Positions 1 through 8,365 of a stretch of 64,000 nt of DNA are shown here, piece after piece. Numbering within the stretch: position 1 is the stretch's first letter; the number at the start of each line of letters is the position of its first letter. The notes under the pieces were generated by a model, which was not told the DNA's origin, did not search any database, and worked only from the letters and a program-made list of their open reading frames with translations. The stretch comes from Mesorhizobium sp. (GTDB lineage: Bacteria; Pseudomonadota; Alphaproteobacteria; Rhizobiales; Rhizobiaceae). Location of the stretch: positions 186,001 through 250,000 of the forward strand of contig NZ_SUHQ01000002.1 of assembly GCF_004962245.1 (NCBI RefSeq). Direction: 5' to 3'. The translations under genes were made by a program, and so were the position numbers.

Positions 1-11
1 GCGGCTTTCCC

Positions 12-1478
12 CTACAAATCGCTCCGATCGGGCATGAGACACGCGGGATTGAACAGGCCCGCCGGATCGAAGGCGGCCTTGATCGCGGTATGAATCTGCC
101 GCTCGTGCTGCGACAGACCGGCCCAGAACACGTGACTGCGACTGCGCCCCACGCCATGCTCGGCGCTGAACGAGCCGCCGAGCGCTCCAACCAGCTCATA
201 GAGTCGGGTCAAGACCGCCTGACCCACGGTCCTCGCTTCGCCGGGCTCGCAATCCGTGGGAGGCAGCACGTTGAAATGGATGTTGCCGTCGCCCGCATGG
301 CCGTAGGCCAGCGGTGTCCAGCCCGGCCACTCCCGCACGATGCACGCGCGGGCCTGCTCGATCAGCTTCGGCACCTCGCTGAGGCGAACCGAGAGGTCGG
401 TGCGGACATGAAAGCCACGCCGCGCCTGCCCCTCGACCAGGCCCTCCCGGATGGCCCAGAATGTGGCGGCCTGGGAGCGGCTTTGCGCGACGACACCGTC
501 CTTGATCAGGTCGGCCTCGAGGGCGCGCGCCAGCATCGTTTCAAGAAGTCCGCCGGCGTCTATGCCTGGCCCACAGGCGAGTTCGACGATCGCATGAACC
601 GGACACGCCTGCGTCAACGGCGAGCGCAGGTTCGGATCGATGAGATGGGCCAGCGGCAGGCACTCCTCCCCGATGACCTCAAATGCGCTGAGAAGGTCGG
701 AGCAGAGATGCCGCGCCATCCGGAAAAGTTCGCACGCCTGGCTGAAGCTGCCCAGCCCGACATAGGCGGTCTCGACCTGCGTTGGCCGGGGCGAGAGCCT
801 GACCTCGACGCCGGTGACGACCCCGAGCGTCCCCTCCGCGCCGATCAGCAATTGCTTCAGGCTGTAGCCGCGATTGTCCTTGCGCAGCCCGTTCATGCCA
901 TTCCACAGTGTGCCGTCCGGCAGGACCGTCTCAAGCCCGAGCACCAGGTCACGCGTCATGCCGTAGCGCAGCACATTGATGCCGCCCGCATTGGTCGCGA
1001 CGTTGCCGCCGATCGTGCACGAACCCTGCGCACCGAGCGCGAGAGGGAACGTCATGTCGGATGCTTCGGCGGCATCCTTGACGTCCTGCAGCACGGCACC
1101 GGCGTCGGCCTGCAGCGTGAAGTCCAGTGGATCGACGGAACGTATCCGGTTGAGACGCTCAAGCGACAGCACGGCGCAGTCCGAATTGTCCGGAAGCGCA
1201 CCGCCGACAAGTCCGGTATTGCCGCCTTGCACGACGATGGCGACACCGCTCTGCGAGCACCATCTCACAAACGCCTGGACGTCTTCCACCGATTTTGGAC
1301 GCGCGACGAAGCGGGCACTACCGCGCCGGTCGCGGCTCCAATCGACGAGGTAGCGCTCTGCCAGCGGCGACTGTCCGTCTATCAGCGCATCACCCGCCAA
1401 CGGCGCAGGCAGCTCGACAATTGCGCCAGAAGCTTCGCGTTGAAGAGATGGACGATCCGTGATCATGGGTCCGATCAT
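12..1478 (-). CDS. FAD-linked 2-hydroxyacid oxidase/dehydrogenase (GlcD / D-2-hydroxyglutarate dehydrogenase family)
   Basis: The 488-residue product has the two-domain layout of FAD-linked 2-hydroxyacid dehydrogenases. The N-terminal FAD-binding half carries VVQGGNTGLVGG (residues 82-93), the GSCTIGGNVATNAGG loop (152-166) and LIGAEGTLGV (211-220). The C-terminal FAD-oxidase half carries YGHAGDGNIHFNV (392-404), AEHGVG (439-444) and the closing DPAGLFNP (471-478). Family members oxidise D-lactate, glycolate or D-2-hydroxyglutarate and pass electrons to quinone or cytochrome. The substrate cannot be read from sequence. The ATG at 1478 follows an AGGA at about 7 nt; a second ATG lies four codons in. 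It lies downstream of, and on the same strand as, the cytochrome c and sorbosone-dehydrogenase-like genes, but a 250-bp gap makes cotranscription uncertain. Confidence 0.9.
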   Translation of the reverse strand: MIGPMITDRPSLQREASGAIVELPAPLAGDALIDGQSPLAERYLVDWSRDRRGSARFVARPKSVEDVQAFVRWCSQSGVAIVVQGGNTGLVGGALPDNSDCAVLSLERLNRIRSVDPLDFTLQADAGAVLQDVKDAAEASDMTFPLALGAQGSCTIGGNVATNAGGINVLRYGMTRDLVLGLETVLPDGTLWNGMNGLRKDNRGYSLKQLLIGAEGTLGVVTGVEVRLSPRPTQVETAYVGLGSFSQACELFRMARHLCSDLLSAFEVIGEECLPLAHLIDPNLRSPLTQACPVHAIVELACGPGIDAGGLLETMLARALEADLIKDGVVAQSRSQAATFWAIREGLVEGQARRGFHVRTDLSVRLSEVPKLIEQARACIVREWPGWTPLAYGHAGDGNIHFNVLPPTDCEPGEARTVGQAVLTRLYELVGALGGSFSAEHGVGRSRSHVFWAGLSQHERQIHTAIKAAFDPAGLFNPACLMPDRSDL

Positions 1479-1516
1479 ACGGTCATCCTACAACTTCGGC
1501 AAGTCTCCAGTTCGCC

Positions 1517-1668
1517 TCAGCGGACCGTCGACATCGCTTCCAGGATCTTCGCCGCCTTGATCGGGGGAAGTGCCGGATCGCGGCGAAATGATGTCAGCGG
1601 CGGGTGGAACCCGTGATCGCCCGGTGACGTAGCCAGGCGGCGAGAATGCGCAGCGGTTCGGGCGACAT
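1517..1668 (-). pseudogene. possible frameshifted small ORF (about 50 codons)
   Basis: Reading from ATG at 1668 gives a protein-like start (MSPEPLRILAAWLRHRA) that soon ends in a stop near 1596. Shifting frame once at about 1615 continues as HGFHPPLTSFRRDP and then IKAAKILEAMSTVR, stopping at 1517. The span is two bases more than a multiple of three, so one missing base would join the halves. No Shine-Dalgarno sequence is evident and no family is recognised. It may be a decayed gene, a sequencing error or chance. Confidence 0.3.
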
Positions 1669-1682
1669 AAAAACAGGAACTT

Positions 1683-1722
1683 AAAGCGCGTCGCATGGAT
1701 CCCTTCGGACGCGGCGCGCTTT
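1683..1722. repeat. intergenic palindrome with AAAGCGCGTCGC arm
   Basis: AAAGCGCGTCGC (1683-1694) faces GCGGCGCGCTTT (1711-1722), an inverted pair with one mismatch and a 16-nt loop. The same 12-nt arm starts another hairpin at 22056, which suggests a dispersed small repeat. It lies just downstream of the cytochrome c gene (minus strand), so it may also end that transcript. Confidence 0.6.
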
Positions 1723-1726
1723 GATC

Positions 1727-2050
1727 TCATGGCGGAACCTGAACGGTGATCTTGATCGATGAATAATAGGCGGCGACATTCGCTATATCCTCATCGCTCA
1801 AGCTCTTGGTCACGACAGTCATCTGCTCGTTCTTGCGCTCGCCTGCCTTGAAGGCCATCAACGCCTTGACAAGATAAGCCTCCTTTTGCCCGGCTATGTT
1901 CGGCGCCTCGGGCAGCTTGGCGATGCCATCCTTGCCATGGCAAACTTGGCACTTCAGCATGACCTTTTTGCCCGAAGCGGCGTCACCTCCGGCCTCAGCA
2001 AGAGACGAACAGGCAAGGAGCACAGCCAGACTTACGATCAAACCTCGCAC
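1727..2050 (-). CDS. periplasmic class I c-type cytochrome
   Basis: The 107-residue protein begins with a Sec signal peptide (about residues 1-21, ending AEAGG). The haem-attachment motif CQVCH is at 34-38 and Met77 in ERKNEQM is a likely distal haem ligand, the pattern of small monohaem cytochromes c553/c5. It would carry electrons in the periplasm. The start is GTG at 2050, chosen because AGGAG lies 7 nt upstream. It begins 71 bp after the sorbosone-dehydrogenase-like gene on the same strand, so it is probably the electron acceptor of that enzyme. Cytochrome identity is secure; the partnership is inferred from gene order. Confidence 0.9.
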   Translation of the reverse strand: MRGLIVSLAVLLACSSLAEAGGDAASGKKVMLKCQVCHGKDGIAKLPEAPNIAGQKEAYLVKALMAFKAGERKNEQMTVVTKSLSDEDIANVAAYYSSIKITVQVPP

Positions 2051-2121
2051 TGCGAACTCCTACGTCCGAGGGGAAACGAGCCAGGCAGCGGCAGCAAATG
2101 TCCGCCGCCTGGCGAAGGCGT

Positions 2122-3372
2122 TCAGTCGCCGTAGGAAATCCGCCAGACGGCCCCGGCCAGATCGTCGGATACCAGCAGCGAGCCGTCGTTGAGCACCTGA
2201 ACATCGACGGGACGGCCGAGATACTCGCCATTCTCGTTCAGCCAGCCTTCAGCGAACACTTCAGTTTTACCCGCCGTGCCGTCCTCCTTGAGCGAAGTGA
2301 ACATGACCCGCGCGCCCACTGGATCGACGCGGTTCCACGAACCGTGCTGGGTCGAGAAGATGCCGCCCCGGTATTTTTCGGGGAACTGTTTGCCGGTATA
2401 GAACGAGAGGCCGAGGTCGGCCGCGTGAGCCTCTTGCTCGACCTCCGGGAAGATCACGCCTTCGGGCACCGTGGCGTCCTTGTACTCAACCGTACGAATC
2501 TTGCCGCCGCCATACCAGGGGAAGCCAAAATTCTGATCCGGTCCGGTGACACGGTTCATTTCACCCGGAGGGATGGTGTCGCCCATGCCGTCGACCTGAT
2601 TGTCGTTCACCCAAAGTGTCTTGTCCTTCGGATTAAAATCGAGACCGAGGGGATTACGCATTCCGCGCGCATAAATTTTGCGATCGGTGCCGTCCTGCTT
2701 CATGCTTATGATGCCGCCGATGCCCAGTTTCTCGAATTCCGGGAGCACTTCGGGCGCTGGCACATTGAATGGCTGGCCGATGGTAATATAGAGGCGTTTA
2801 TCGGGTCCGATGCGGCAGGTTCGGGCCGTGTGATTGTAGCTCTCGTCGGATGCAGGTATCAGCTCGCCCTGCTTGACGATGGCGAAAGCCGCGACGTCGG
2901 GACCTTCGTAAAAAAACTCGGCGGCCGGGAACCACAATACGCGGTTCTGTTCGGCCAGGTAGAGGTGGCCATCCCTGGAGAAACAGACGCCGTTCGGGAC
3001 TGCCATCTTGATCGAAGGCGCGAAGACCTTCACATCATCGGCGACGCGATCCTTGTTGCGGTCGGTCATCGAATAGACAAGCTCCTTGCGGGTACCGACG
3101 AACGTCACCACACCCTGTGGTCCCACGGCCATATGACGCGCGTCGGGAACGATGGCATAGAGGTTGATCTTAAAGCCGTCCGGGACTTTGATTTTCGCTG
3201 CGATGGCCTTGAGGGCTTCGGCGTTTTCCCCCGTCTGCGGGATCGGTTCCATCATCGGTGTGCCGGTAGTCTTGAAGCCGCCGAGTTTCTCGAGATTGGT
3301 GTCCTGTGCAAAGGCGGACGTTACGCAAAAGGTGGCAGCGCATGTCAAAACGAAAGCGAGTTTCTTGATCAC
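2122..3372 (-). CDS. secreted PQQ-type sugar / L-sorbosone dehydrogenase family protein
   Basis: The product is 416 residues with a clear signal peptide (KKLAFVLTCAATFCVTSAFAQ). It resembles the glucose/sorbosone dehydrogenase family, periplasmic beta-propeller enzymes that use PQQ to oxidise aldoses or sorbosone. Segments such as GMRNPLGLDFNP, GFPWYGGG and STQHGSWNR are typical propeller stretches of this family. The reading frame extends upstream to 3426, but the GTG at 3372 is preferred: GGGAGGA lies a few bases upstream and the signal peptide starts there. The cytochrome c gene follows 71 bp downstream and probably takes the electrons. Substrate and PQQ dependence are not shown by the sequence. 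Confidence 0.85.
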   Translation of the reverse strand: MIKKLAFVLTCAATFCVTSAFAQDTNLEKLGGFKTTGTPMMEPIPQTGENAEALKAIAAKIKVPDGFKINLYAIVPDARHMAVGPQGVVTFVGTRKELVYSMTDRNKDRVADDVKVFAPSIKMAVPNGVCFSRDGHLYLAEQNRVLWFPAAEFFYEGPDVAAFAIVKQGELIPASDESYNHTARTCRIGPDKRLYITIGQPFNVPAPEVLPEFEKLGIGGIISMKQDGTDRKIYARGMRNPLGLDFNPKDKTLWVNDNQVDGMGDTIPPGEMNRVTGPDQNFGFPWYGGGKIRTVEYKDATVPEGVIFPEVEQEAHAADLGLSFYTGKQFPEKYRGGIFSTQHGSWNRVDPVGARVMFTSLKEDGTAGKTEVFAEGWLNENGEYLGRPVDVQVLNDGSLLVSDDLAGAVWRISYGD

Positions 3373-3841
3373 GATATCCTCCCACGTGGCCAGCTTTGCG
3401 GCATCTGTGGTAGCCAGATACAACATTGCGGGCGGTTGCTCTGTGCGAAATTACCAGCGCCGAGCATGATCTGCCGGTCGGACTTGACGACCGAAAACGT
3501 TGCATAACTCAACCCACCTGACGATCACTTGGGACGGCTGGTTGCCACCACAGCATAACATGTTGGCTCGCCGGGCACCAATGATGAACGCCAGGCTGGT
3601 CGCGACCCGATTGGATTGAGAGGCACCTGGGCCGAGGCTTGCAACCGCCCTCTCCCCTCGACCGACCGCGCTGGGAAGGCCGTGACCTCGCGCGGTCAGA
3701 AGCGCAGATTGGTCCTTCGCCGTTGGTTCGACAGCGGGCCTCGCGATGCACTTTGTCGGGCCCGTCGACTCGCCTTGCCGATCACCGCGCCTAGATAGAC
3801 TGTGCGCTGGGCGGGGAACTCCGTTGCAAAAGGACGTGAAT
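3373..3841. other. intergenic region, divergent promoters expected
   Basis: This 469-bp gap separates the minus-strand sorbosone-dehydrogenase-like gene from the plus-strand aldo/keto reductase. The short reading frames here have no recognisable protein character. No hairpin, repeat or RNA gene was seen. Confidence 0.5.
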
Positions 3842-4672
3842 ATGCCTGAACAGATACCATTGAACGACGGCTCCACCATTCCCCAACTCGGCCTTGGCGT
3901 GTGGCAAGTCGATCCGGCCATTACGGCCCAGGTCGTGAGTTGGGGGATCCAGACCGGCTACAGATTGATCGACACCGCCGAAGGCTACCAGAACGAGGAA
4001 GGCGTCGGGCAAGCGATCCGCACGGCTGGCGTCACGCGAAGCGAATTGTTCATCACCTCGAAACTGCGCAACGGCGCCCATCAGCGTGACGCCGCGCTTC
4101 GGGCCTTCGACGAGACGATGAACAAGCTCGGGATCGAACAGATCGACCTGTTTCTGATCCACTGGCCAGTGCCCAGCCAGGACAAATACGTCGAGGCATG
4201 GAAGACCCTGATCGAACTCAGGCAAGGCGGCCGGCTCAAATCAATCGGCGTTTCGAACTTCAATCGGGATCATCTGGAGCAGATCATCGGCGAGACCGGG
4301 GTCACGCCCGTCGTCAACCAGATCGAGCTCCATCCCCGGTTTCAGCAGCGCGACATCAGAGAATTCCATATCAAGCACGACATCCGCATCGAAAGCTGGA
4401 GCCCGCTGGGCAGTGGCCGGCTGTTGAGCGACCCGACCCTTGAAAAGATCGCCGCAAAACACCGCAAGTCCGTGGCGCAAACAATCATCCGGTGGCACCT
4501 TCAGGAAGGGCTGATCGTCATTCCAAAGTCGATCCACCAGGATCGGATCGCCGCCAACTTCGATGTCTTCGATTTCGAGCTGGACGCGGCGGACCTCGAG
4601 CTTATCCGAGGCATGGATTCATCAGACGGTCGTACGGGCGCGAACCCCGCCACGGCTACATTCCTGTTCTGA
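3842..4672 (+). CDS. aldo/keto reductase (2,5-diketo-D-gluconate reductase type)
   Basis: This 276-residue NADPH-dependent carbonyl reductase folds as an (alpha/beta)8 barrel. The catalytic tetrad is visible: Asp44 and Tyr49 in LIDTAEGYQNE, Lys74 in ITSKLRNG and His107 in FLIHWPVP. SIGVSNFN and the nicotinamide/phosphate-binding IPKSIHQDRIAAN near the end are also family signatures. The open frame reaches back to 3746, but ATG at 3842 is chosen because it matches the family N-terminus (PLNDGSTIPQLGLGVW) and has AGGA upstream. It appears to be a single-gene unit. The physiological substrate is unknown. Confidence 0.93.
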   Translation: MPEQIPLNDGSTIPQLGLGVWQVDPAITAQVVSWGIQTGYRLIDTAEGYQNEEGVGQAIRTAGVTRSELFITSKLRNGAHQRDAALRAFDETMNKLGIEQIDLFLIHWPVPSQDKYVEAWKTLIELRQGGRLKSIGVSNFNRDHLEQIIGETGVTPVVNQIELHPRFQQRDIREFHIKHDIRIESWSPLGSGRLLSDPTLEKIAAKHRKSVAQTIIRWHLQEGLIVIPKSIHQDRIAANFDVFDFELDAADLELIRGMDSSDGRTGANPATATFLF

Positions 4673-4710
4673 CGGACCTGCGGCTGGTCACGCGGCGACC
4701 AGCCTCGGCC

Positions 4711-5016
4711 TCATATCCCGGACCCATCCAGCAGCGGGACATCCTCCCCTTCCCAGGGACTGGGCATTGAACCCTTGCTCAGATTGGCTGCGGGAAGCGG
4801 CATCCAGCACTTCAACTCGGGTTCGGCGTATTCGACCACGCGTCCGGGCGACGAGTCGGAGGCGCGCCATCCTTCGCTGCCAAACTGATCGGCTCGAGAC
4901 CAGTAAGCCAGGTCGACTTCCGCCGGCCCCTGTTCGGACGGTCGAACCGTGACAAGGATCCTGCTGCCATCCCTTGGCGCACTCGACATGTGACGCCACC
5001 GATCGGGCTCGTCCAT
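4711..5016 (-). CDS. conserved hypothetical protein, 101 aa
   Basis: This short soluble protein begins MDEPDRWRHMSSAPRDG. It contains a VDLAYW segment in the middle and a CWMPLP segment late in the chain, a pattern I associate with small uncharacterised rhizobial proteins whose two ends pack together. No catalytic motif, signal peptide or membrane segment is seen. ATG at 5016 is selected over upstream starts because GGAGGAAA lies 6-7 nt before it. It has no close operon partner. Confidence 0.65.
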   Translation of the reverse strand: MDEPDRWRHMSSAPRDGSRILVTVRPSEQGPAEVDLAYWSRADQFGSEGWRASDSSPGRVVEYAEPELKCWMPLPAANLSKGSMPSPWEGEDVPLLDGSGI

Positions 5017-5156
5017 CGCATTTCCTCCTGCGCCGGCATGACGACCTCGGCTGTCCAGACGAATAGTCGCTTTGCATACAAGGCCGGTCAACCCGAACTT
5101 TGCGCAGGACAGCTATATCGTTGCGGCCGGCCGCCCTGGCGCGACGGGTATCCGGG

Positions 5157-5972
5157 TCATGACTGAACCTTGGCTTTGACTGCCCAGGCTCTCGTTTTCA
5201 GGGGAATGGACCCGTCCTGGCCGCGCGGCAGGCTATCGCGGAGCCTCTCCATCAACCTCTGGCGAGCTGCGGGGGCGAGGCTCATGCAATAGCCGGGCGC
5301 CGGCCCTGCACCCAGGGTGAAGGGGTGCCAGTAGTCTTCAAAATCCTTGAAAACAGCCGGCATTTCAATCCGGGTGCAGTCGATGGAAACGAAGCCGGCC
5401 TGCTTCGCAAGGCTGGTCAATCCGTCTTCGGTGCAAAATGGAAAGCGTCTGTCCTCGGTAAGGTCGATGGCGCCGGGGTCAAGCGCCGTCGCGGCGGTCC
5501 AGAAGGCCCGCATGAATTCCACCCCGCCGCCGGGATAATCCCACACATAGAATCCAATCGTCGCTCCGCGGCGGGCCACCCGCCCCATCTCCGCGAGCGC
5601 CTTTTCCTTGTCAGGGATGAAGTTGAGAACAAGCGCCGACACGACCATGTCCTTGCTGCTCGATTCGAAAGACAACACCTGCGCATCACCAGCGAGAAAC
5701 TCGACACGTTTGTCCGGCACGTTTGCACGCGCCTTGGCGAGAAAACCCTCCGATGGATCTACGGACACCAAGCTCCTGGGGTTGCAACGCGCCAGGATGG
5801 CTGCGGATAGCGCCCCGGTTCCGCAACCTACCTCCAGCCAGTCCAGCCCCTCGGCCGGATCGAGCCAATCCAGGAACAGTGGAGCGATCTGACGGCTCCA
5901 TCGCCCCATATAGAGGTCGTAGCTATCCCCGGCCTGCCAAGCATCGTGACGCGCTGCCTCAGCCATCGCCAT
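5157..5972 (-). CDS. class I SAM-dependent methyltransferase
   Basis: The 271-residue protein has SAM motif I as WLEVGCGTGAL (residues 45-55), an acidic end of strand 2 (LVSVDPSEG), FLAGDAQVL and the post-motif segment VVSALVLNFIPDKEKALAEM. This is the methyltransferase-11/25 (UbiE-like) fold acting on small molecules. The C-terminal third is specific to this protein and presumably forms the acceptor pocket. No neighbour suggests a pathway, so the substrate is unknown. ATG at 5972 fits the fold; GGGAGGAGATGG lies just upstream. Confidence 0.88.
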   Translation of the reverse strand: MAMAEAARHDAWQAGDSYDLYMGRWSRQIAPLFLDWLDPAEGLDWLEVGCGTGALSAAILARCNPRSLVSVDPSEGFLAKARANVPDKRVEFLAGDAQVLSFESSSKDMVVSALVLNFIPDKEKALAEMGRVARRGATIGFYVWDYPGGGVEFMRAFWTAATALDPGAIDLTEDRRFPFCTEDGLTSLAKQAGFVSIDCTRIEMPAVFKDFEDYWHPFTLGAGPAPGYCMSLAPAARQRLMERLRDSLPRGQDGSIPLKTRAWAVKAKVQS

Positions 5973-6290
5973 CTCCTCCCTGAGATAATTTCAGACCATT
6001 GGACCGCAGCAAGAATACGCCCGCCTCCCTCGCAGGAACAGAGGCACAGGAAGGTGTAACCCGGGTCGTACCCGGATGCCTCGACTGGTTCTTCTTCCGG
6101 CAAGGATATGGCAGCCGTCGCGCAGCGGCTGCGCCATGCCAACGTGCCCACAAGGCAGACGGAGCGGGCACCGGACATCTCCGATCCGGAAGGAAATCGA
6201 CTGCGGATGGTAGCCGCAGTCGATTGGCTGGTGACTCATCGGTCCGCTATAAGCGGCTTCCGGCAATCAGAGCTTTCTAAAACTCGCCGA
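5973..6290. other. intergenic region with a small palindrome
   Basis: These 318 bp separate two minus-strand genes. A short inverted repeat CCGGGT/ACCCGG lies at 6061-6075 with a 3-nt spacer. No T-run follows it and no credible coding frame was found. Confidence 0.4.
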
Positions 6291-6479
6291 CTATCGCCGC
6301 TTTGCCGTTCTGGGAAATTCCAAGACCTCTCCGGGCGGGCGCTTGTACTGGGCCGCGACAATTGCATCGATCAGAGGATCCAGGGCAGCACGGGTCTCGC
6401 TGCTTGTCTCGTCATCGCCGCGCAGATAGTGGCAGGCTCGTTCAAGATGAAGGTGTGCGGCGGCAAAGTCGCTTTTCAT
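6291..6479 (-). CDS. small conserved hypothetical protein, 62 aa
   Basis: A 62-residue, probably helical protein (MKSDFAAAHLHLERACHYL near the start, basic RTAKRR at the end). ATG at 6479 is preceded by a strong AAGGAG at about 6 nt, which is the main reason for calling it. No family is recognised; the size and helical pattern resemble small rhizobial accessory proteins. There is no signal peptide or membrane segment. Confidence 0.55.
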   Translation of the reverse strand: MKSDFAAAHLHLERACHYLRGDDETSSETRAALDPLIDAIVAAQYKRPPGEVLEFPRTAKRR

Positions 6480-6648
6480 AGCTTCTCCTTATTGCCCGCC
6501 GTTCGGCAAACATGGTCGGTTCGGCTTACCCGAAAGCCAATATCCACAGGCGCATTTAAATCAAATTTGCCGGTTAACCTGATCTTCATAGTGCCGCGGC
6601 GATCATCGCCATCGCGGCCATGTGTTGAGTTCCGCCTCAGGCAACAGA

Positions 6649-6680
6649 CCCGCTCCGGTAACAGGGGCGGGTTTTTGTTT
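6649..6680 (+). terminator. orphan intrinsic terminator (possible sRNA end)
   Basis: CCCGCTCC (6649-6656) pairs with GGGGCGGG (6664-6671) through a 7-nt loop, giving 8 pairs with one wobble, and is followed at once by TTTTTGTTT. This is a textbook plus-strand intrinsic terminator, yet no plus-strand protein gene lies upstream. A small RNA ending here is a reasonable inference. Confidence 0.65.
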
Positions 6681-6771
6681 GGAAGGCTTGCCCGAAGCGG
6701 CCGCCTCCTGAGCGGATCACCAAGCGCGGCACTTGGCTTGAGGCAAGCTTGGCATCGTGCGTTAACCCTCA

Positions 6772-6999
6772 TCACTCCAGCGGTTCATGCTGGTAGCGTT
6801 CATCCATGCCGAGCGTTGCCAGAGCGGCGATAGGCGCCTGCTCTTTCACACGGCCGTGGCTCAGGATCACCACGTCGTTACAGAACGAGATGGTGCTGTG
6901 GTGACGACTGTTGACTATGGTCGTGCTGCGGCCGGCAGGCTCTTGGCGGCGCGGCGCCAGTTGACCGGCTTGTTCAGTAAAGGCTAATAAGGCAGCGTT
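6772..6999 (-). pseudogene. C-terminal remnant of an ABC exporter ATPase domain
   Basis: The last 75 codons of this frame read like the end of a MsbA/HlyB-type ABC exporter. There is a helical stretch AALLAFTEQAGQLA, then STTIVNSRHHSTI in the place of the usual TTIVIAHRLSTI (H-loop), then NDVVILSHGRVKEQ matching the D-RIVVLDHGRIVEQG strand. The H-loop is degenerate. No Walker A, signature or Walker B sequence lies upstream; the frame beyond about 7000 loses similarity and runs into the divergent glycosyltransferase promoter. It is a truncated, decayed fragment, perhaps of an older polysaccharide or protein exporter at this locus. Confidence 0.55.
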
Positions 7000-7198
7000 A
7001 CGCGACGGATCCTTGTCTGTTTTTCGGATTTGGCGTTGCTTCGTCACGGTCCGCATCCGCCAGCTATGATAGGCCAGGCTGATAGAATGACCGACCTGAT
7101 TTGCCTCGAATTCGCCCCGATCGTAGAAGAGCGGTGCTGATTGCAATGCTGGCGGCATCCGTCGTTGACCAGTTTTTGCGGAGAAAACGAAGGCTCCA

Positions 7199-8191
7199 AT
7201 GATCCAGGACAATGCCACGGTCGGCGTGGTGGTGCCGATGTTCAACGCCGAGCGAACCATTCGCGCCACCTTGACCAGCATCTGCCAGCAGGACCATCAG
7301 GCGTTGGACGTTGTCGTGGTGGACGACGGGTCGACGGACCAGTCCGCCTCGATTGTGGCCTCCTGTGCTGAGAAAGACCGGCGTATTCGCCTTATGAGGC
7401 AGTCGAACGCCGGTGTTGCGCAGGCTCGCAACAGTGGCGCGGCCTCCACCGATGCGGAGTTTCTGGCGTTTGTCGACGCGGATGATCTCTGGGCGCCATC
7501 CAAGATCGCACTGCAACTGCGCGCCCTGCAGGAGGGCGGCTCTTCGGTGGGCCTGGCATATTGCTGGTTTGCACAGATCGACGAGGACGGCCGGGTATTC
7601 TCACTATACCGGCCCGATGCCGATGGCAGCGTTCTGCAACGGATGTGCAGAATGAATTTTGTCGGCAACGGAAGTTCGATGCTGGTGCGTCGCTCCGCAT
7701 TCGAGCAGGCGGGACAATTCGATCCTTCCCTGAGGGCCAGGAATGCGCAAGGTTGCGAGGATCTTCTGATGTGCCTCAGAATAGCGGAAAATTACGAATT
7801 CCGCGTCGTGCCTCAGCATCTCGTGGGTTACCGGATGACGAACGTCAACATGTCGAGCGATGTCAAGCAGATGCTTCGCTCTTGTGAGATTGTTCTTGCC
7901 GAGTTTCGCGAAAAATATCCGCAGTTCGGCAGCGATCTCGATGCCCATCTGGTCGACATGATTTGTTGGCTTGCGGTGAGAGCTTTGATCGGCGGGCAGC
8001 TTTACGCGGCCTGCGACCTATTGAAGAAACTCTTCGTCCTGGATCCGCGCACGGCGATTTCTCGCCTGCCCAACATGGTAGACGTTTACTGCAGGGCCAG
8101 GTTGGTTCCTCGCTGGATCAAGGTTGGAGTGAAACGGATGCGCAACAAGAACGCCAAGTTCCGTCCGCTTTATGAAGAGACCAGCTGGTGA
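7199..8191 (+). CDS. family 2 glycosyltransferase
   Basis: A 330-residue GT-A enzyme. The nucleotide-sugar region begins VVVPMFNAERTI (10-21), followed by VVVVDDGSTD (38-47) and the metal-binding FVDADDLW (91-98). Further on are GSSMLVRRSAFEQAG and CEDLLMCLRIA, the acceptor-side ED motif. It would transfer a sugar during assembly of the surface polysaccharide handled by the downstream ABC exporter. It is a paralogue of the convergent gene at 8366-9502, sharing the long C-terminal pattern VVPQHLVGYR. No membrane segment is present. Sugar and linkage are unknown. Confidence 0.92.
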   Translation: MIQDNATVGVVVPMFNAERTIRATLTSICQQDHQALDVVVVDDGSTDQSASIVASCAEKDRRIRLMRQSNAGVAQARNSGAASTDAEFLAFVDADDLWAPSKIALQLRALQEGGSSVGLAYCWFAQIDEDGRVFSLYRPDADGSVLQRMCRMNFVGNGSSMLVRRSAFEQAGQFDPSLRARNAQGCEDLLMCLRIAENYEFRVVPQHLVGYRMTNVNMSSDVKQMLRSCEIVLAEFREKYPQFGSDLDAHLVDMICWLAVRALIGGQLYAACDLLKKLFVLDPRTAISRLPNMVDVYCRARLVPRWIKVGVKRMRNKNAKFRPLYEETSW

Positions 8192-8338
8192 ATGTGAGCG
8201 CCTCACTGTTCGAACGGTTGCGGCGGCTCATCCGATTGGCGGCATGTCAGTTCTCTGCTGTCTGCCGAGATTGCGCCTCCTAGGCGGGGGCGTCGCTTGG
8301 CACCTGCCATTTCAGCCGGTCTCAGATCACGGGGGTCT

Positions 8339-8352
8339 AGGTGCCGGCACCT
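8339..8352. repeat. 14-bp perfect palindrome between convergent glycosyltransferase genes
   Basis: AGGTGCCGGCACCT is self-complementary and lies in the 174-bp gap between two convergent genes. There is no T-run, so a terminator role is only possible. Confidence 0.4.
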
Positions 8353-8365
8353 TGTGTTTAAGACC

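Noticed and set aside
90-1616. Long plus-strand ORF (508 codons)
   Set aside because: It is the antisense shadow of the FAD oxidase; the translation is rich in Arg/Gln/His with no domain.
2098-3507. Long plus-strand ORF (469 codons)
   Set aside because: Antisense of the sorbosone-dehydrogenase-like gene, no motif.
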